NCBI GenBank assembly: GCA_002413395.1
Contig: DHWX01000004.1
Coordinates: forward strand, 636 to 23,190
Source: Polaromonas sp. UBA5171
GTDB taxonomy: Bacteria; Pseudomonadota; Gammaproteobacteria; Burkholderiales; Burkholderiaceae_C
Direction: 5' to 3'
Length of the DNA stretch: 22,555 nucleotides
A program made the translations under genes and the position numbers. The notes below the pieces were generated by a model. That model was not told the origin of the DNA. It was given only the letters and a program-made list of their open reading frames with translations, and searched no databases. Shown in pieces: positions 22,235-22,555 of the stretch; position 1 is the stretch's first letter; every line of letters begins with the position of its first letter.

Positions 22235-22555
22235 ATGCAAGACAACCTGAAACCTACTGTCTCTAGTACCGCAGATTTGCAGCGTGAAGTTGCCCAATTG
22301 ATGATCGAGTCTCTGAATCTCGAGGTCACAGCAGATCAAATCACGCCTGATGACCCGTTGTATGGCGATGGCCTGGGTCTGGACTCGATTGATGTGCTGG
22401 AAGTCGCGTTGGAGGTGTCCAAGCGCTATGGTCTGCAACTGCGCAGCGACAGCCCGGACAACCAGCACATTTTCAGTTCGCTGCGCAGCCTTTGCGACTA
22501 TATTGCCACCCAGAGTTCCGCGCCGACGTTGAAGATCTGGATCACGCCCTTCGCG
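22235..22555 (+). CDS. Acyl carrier protein (phosphopantetheine-binding), 3' partial
   Basis: Carrier protein of a fatty-acid or polyene-type synthase. From the ATG at 22235 the frame has 107 codons and is still open at the window end. The attachment site is S51 in GDGLGLDSIDVLEVALE, followed by KRYGLQLRSD and NQHIFSSLRSLCDYI. This wording fits the dedicated ACPs of aryl-polyene-like clusters better than housekeeping AcpP, but the cluster is beyond the window. An in-frame ATG at 22136 would add 33 residues; neither start has a clear ribosome site, and family length favours 22235. The stop would be expected about here. Confidence 0.75.
   Translation, partial: MQDNLKPTVSSTADLQREVAQLMIESLNLEVTADQITPDDPLYGDGLGLDSIDVLEVALEVSKRYGLQLRSDSPDNQHIFSSLRSLCDYIATQSSAPTLKIWITPFA

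Noticed and set aside
1..22555. CRISPR array, tRNA or rRNA genes
   Set aside because: No regularly spaced repeats, cloverleaf with a conserved T-arm, or rRNA core sequence was seen on reading; this is a by-eye result.

Overview
The window looks like the chromosome of a betaproteobacterium, most likely Burkholderiales (Comamonadaceae-like). This rests on the codon style, the tightly packed operons, the UbiD, ACP and RND protein sequences, and the short dispersed repeat found after ubiD-like tails. No rRNA, tRNA or CRISPR array was seen.

Region 1 (1-6483, + strand) is a compact six-gene acyl-CoA operon: acyl-CoA dehydrogenase (5' end outside the window), TetR regulator, carboxyltransferase, biotin carboxylase/BCCP, MaoC-type hydratase and CitE-type lyase. 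Genes abut or overlap by a few bases. The gene set matches the Mycobacterium tuberculosis leucine module (FadE19, AccD1, AccA1, Rv2499c MaoC, Rv2498c CitE), so I infer isovaleryl-CoA to acetoacetate plus acetyl-CoA through a MaoC/CitE branch instead of the usual enoyl-CoA hydratase and HMG-CoA lyase. Related branched substrates remain possible.

Region 2 (6664-14757) is an efflux block. A lipoprotein adaptor and an MdtC-like RND pump form a minus-strand operon. An MdtD-like DHA2 MFS transporter is divergent from it. A MarR regulator overlaps an EmrB-like DHA2 transporter. No outer-membrane channel gene is present.

Region 3 (14811-17724, minus strand) holds an EamA permease, a type I 3-dehydroquinate dehydratase (aroD) and a broken acylating aldehyde dehydrogenase. 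The last is cut at its 5' end and frameshifted, and a terminator-like hairpin separates it from aroD.

Region 4 (17725-22056) is a decayed accessory island. It holds a small inverted-repeat-bounded element at the aldehyde dehydrogenase breakpoint, an intact Xre/RES toxin-antitoxin pair with two dyads upstream, a convergent terminator, and a Tn3-type transposase N-terminus joined to a frameshifted ubiD 3' end. It also holds two co-oriented copies of a 90-bp ubiD-tail repeat enclosing an AT-richer coiled-coil membrane protein and a YXWGXW-type secreted protein. Region 5 (22136-end) begins an acyl carrier protein gene that leaves the window.
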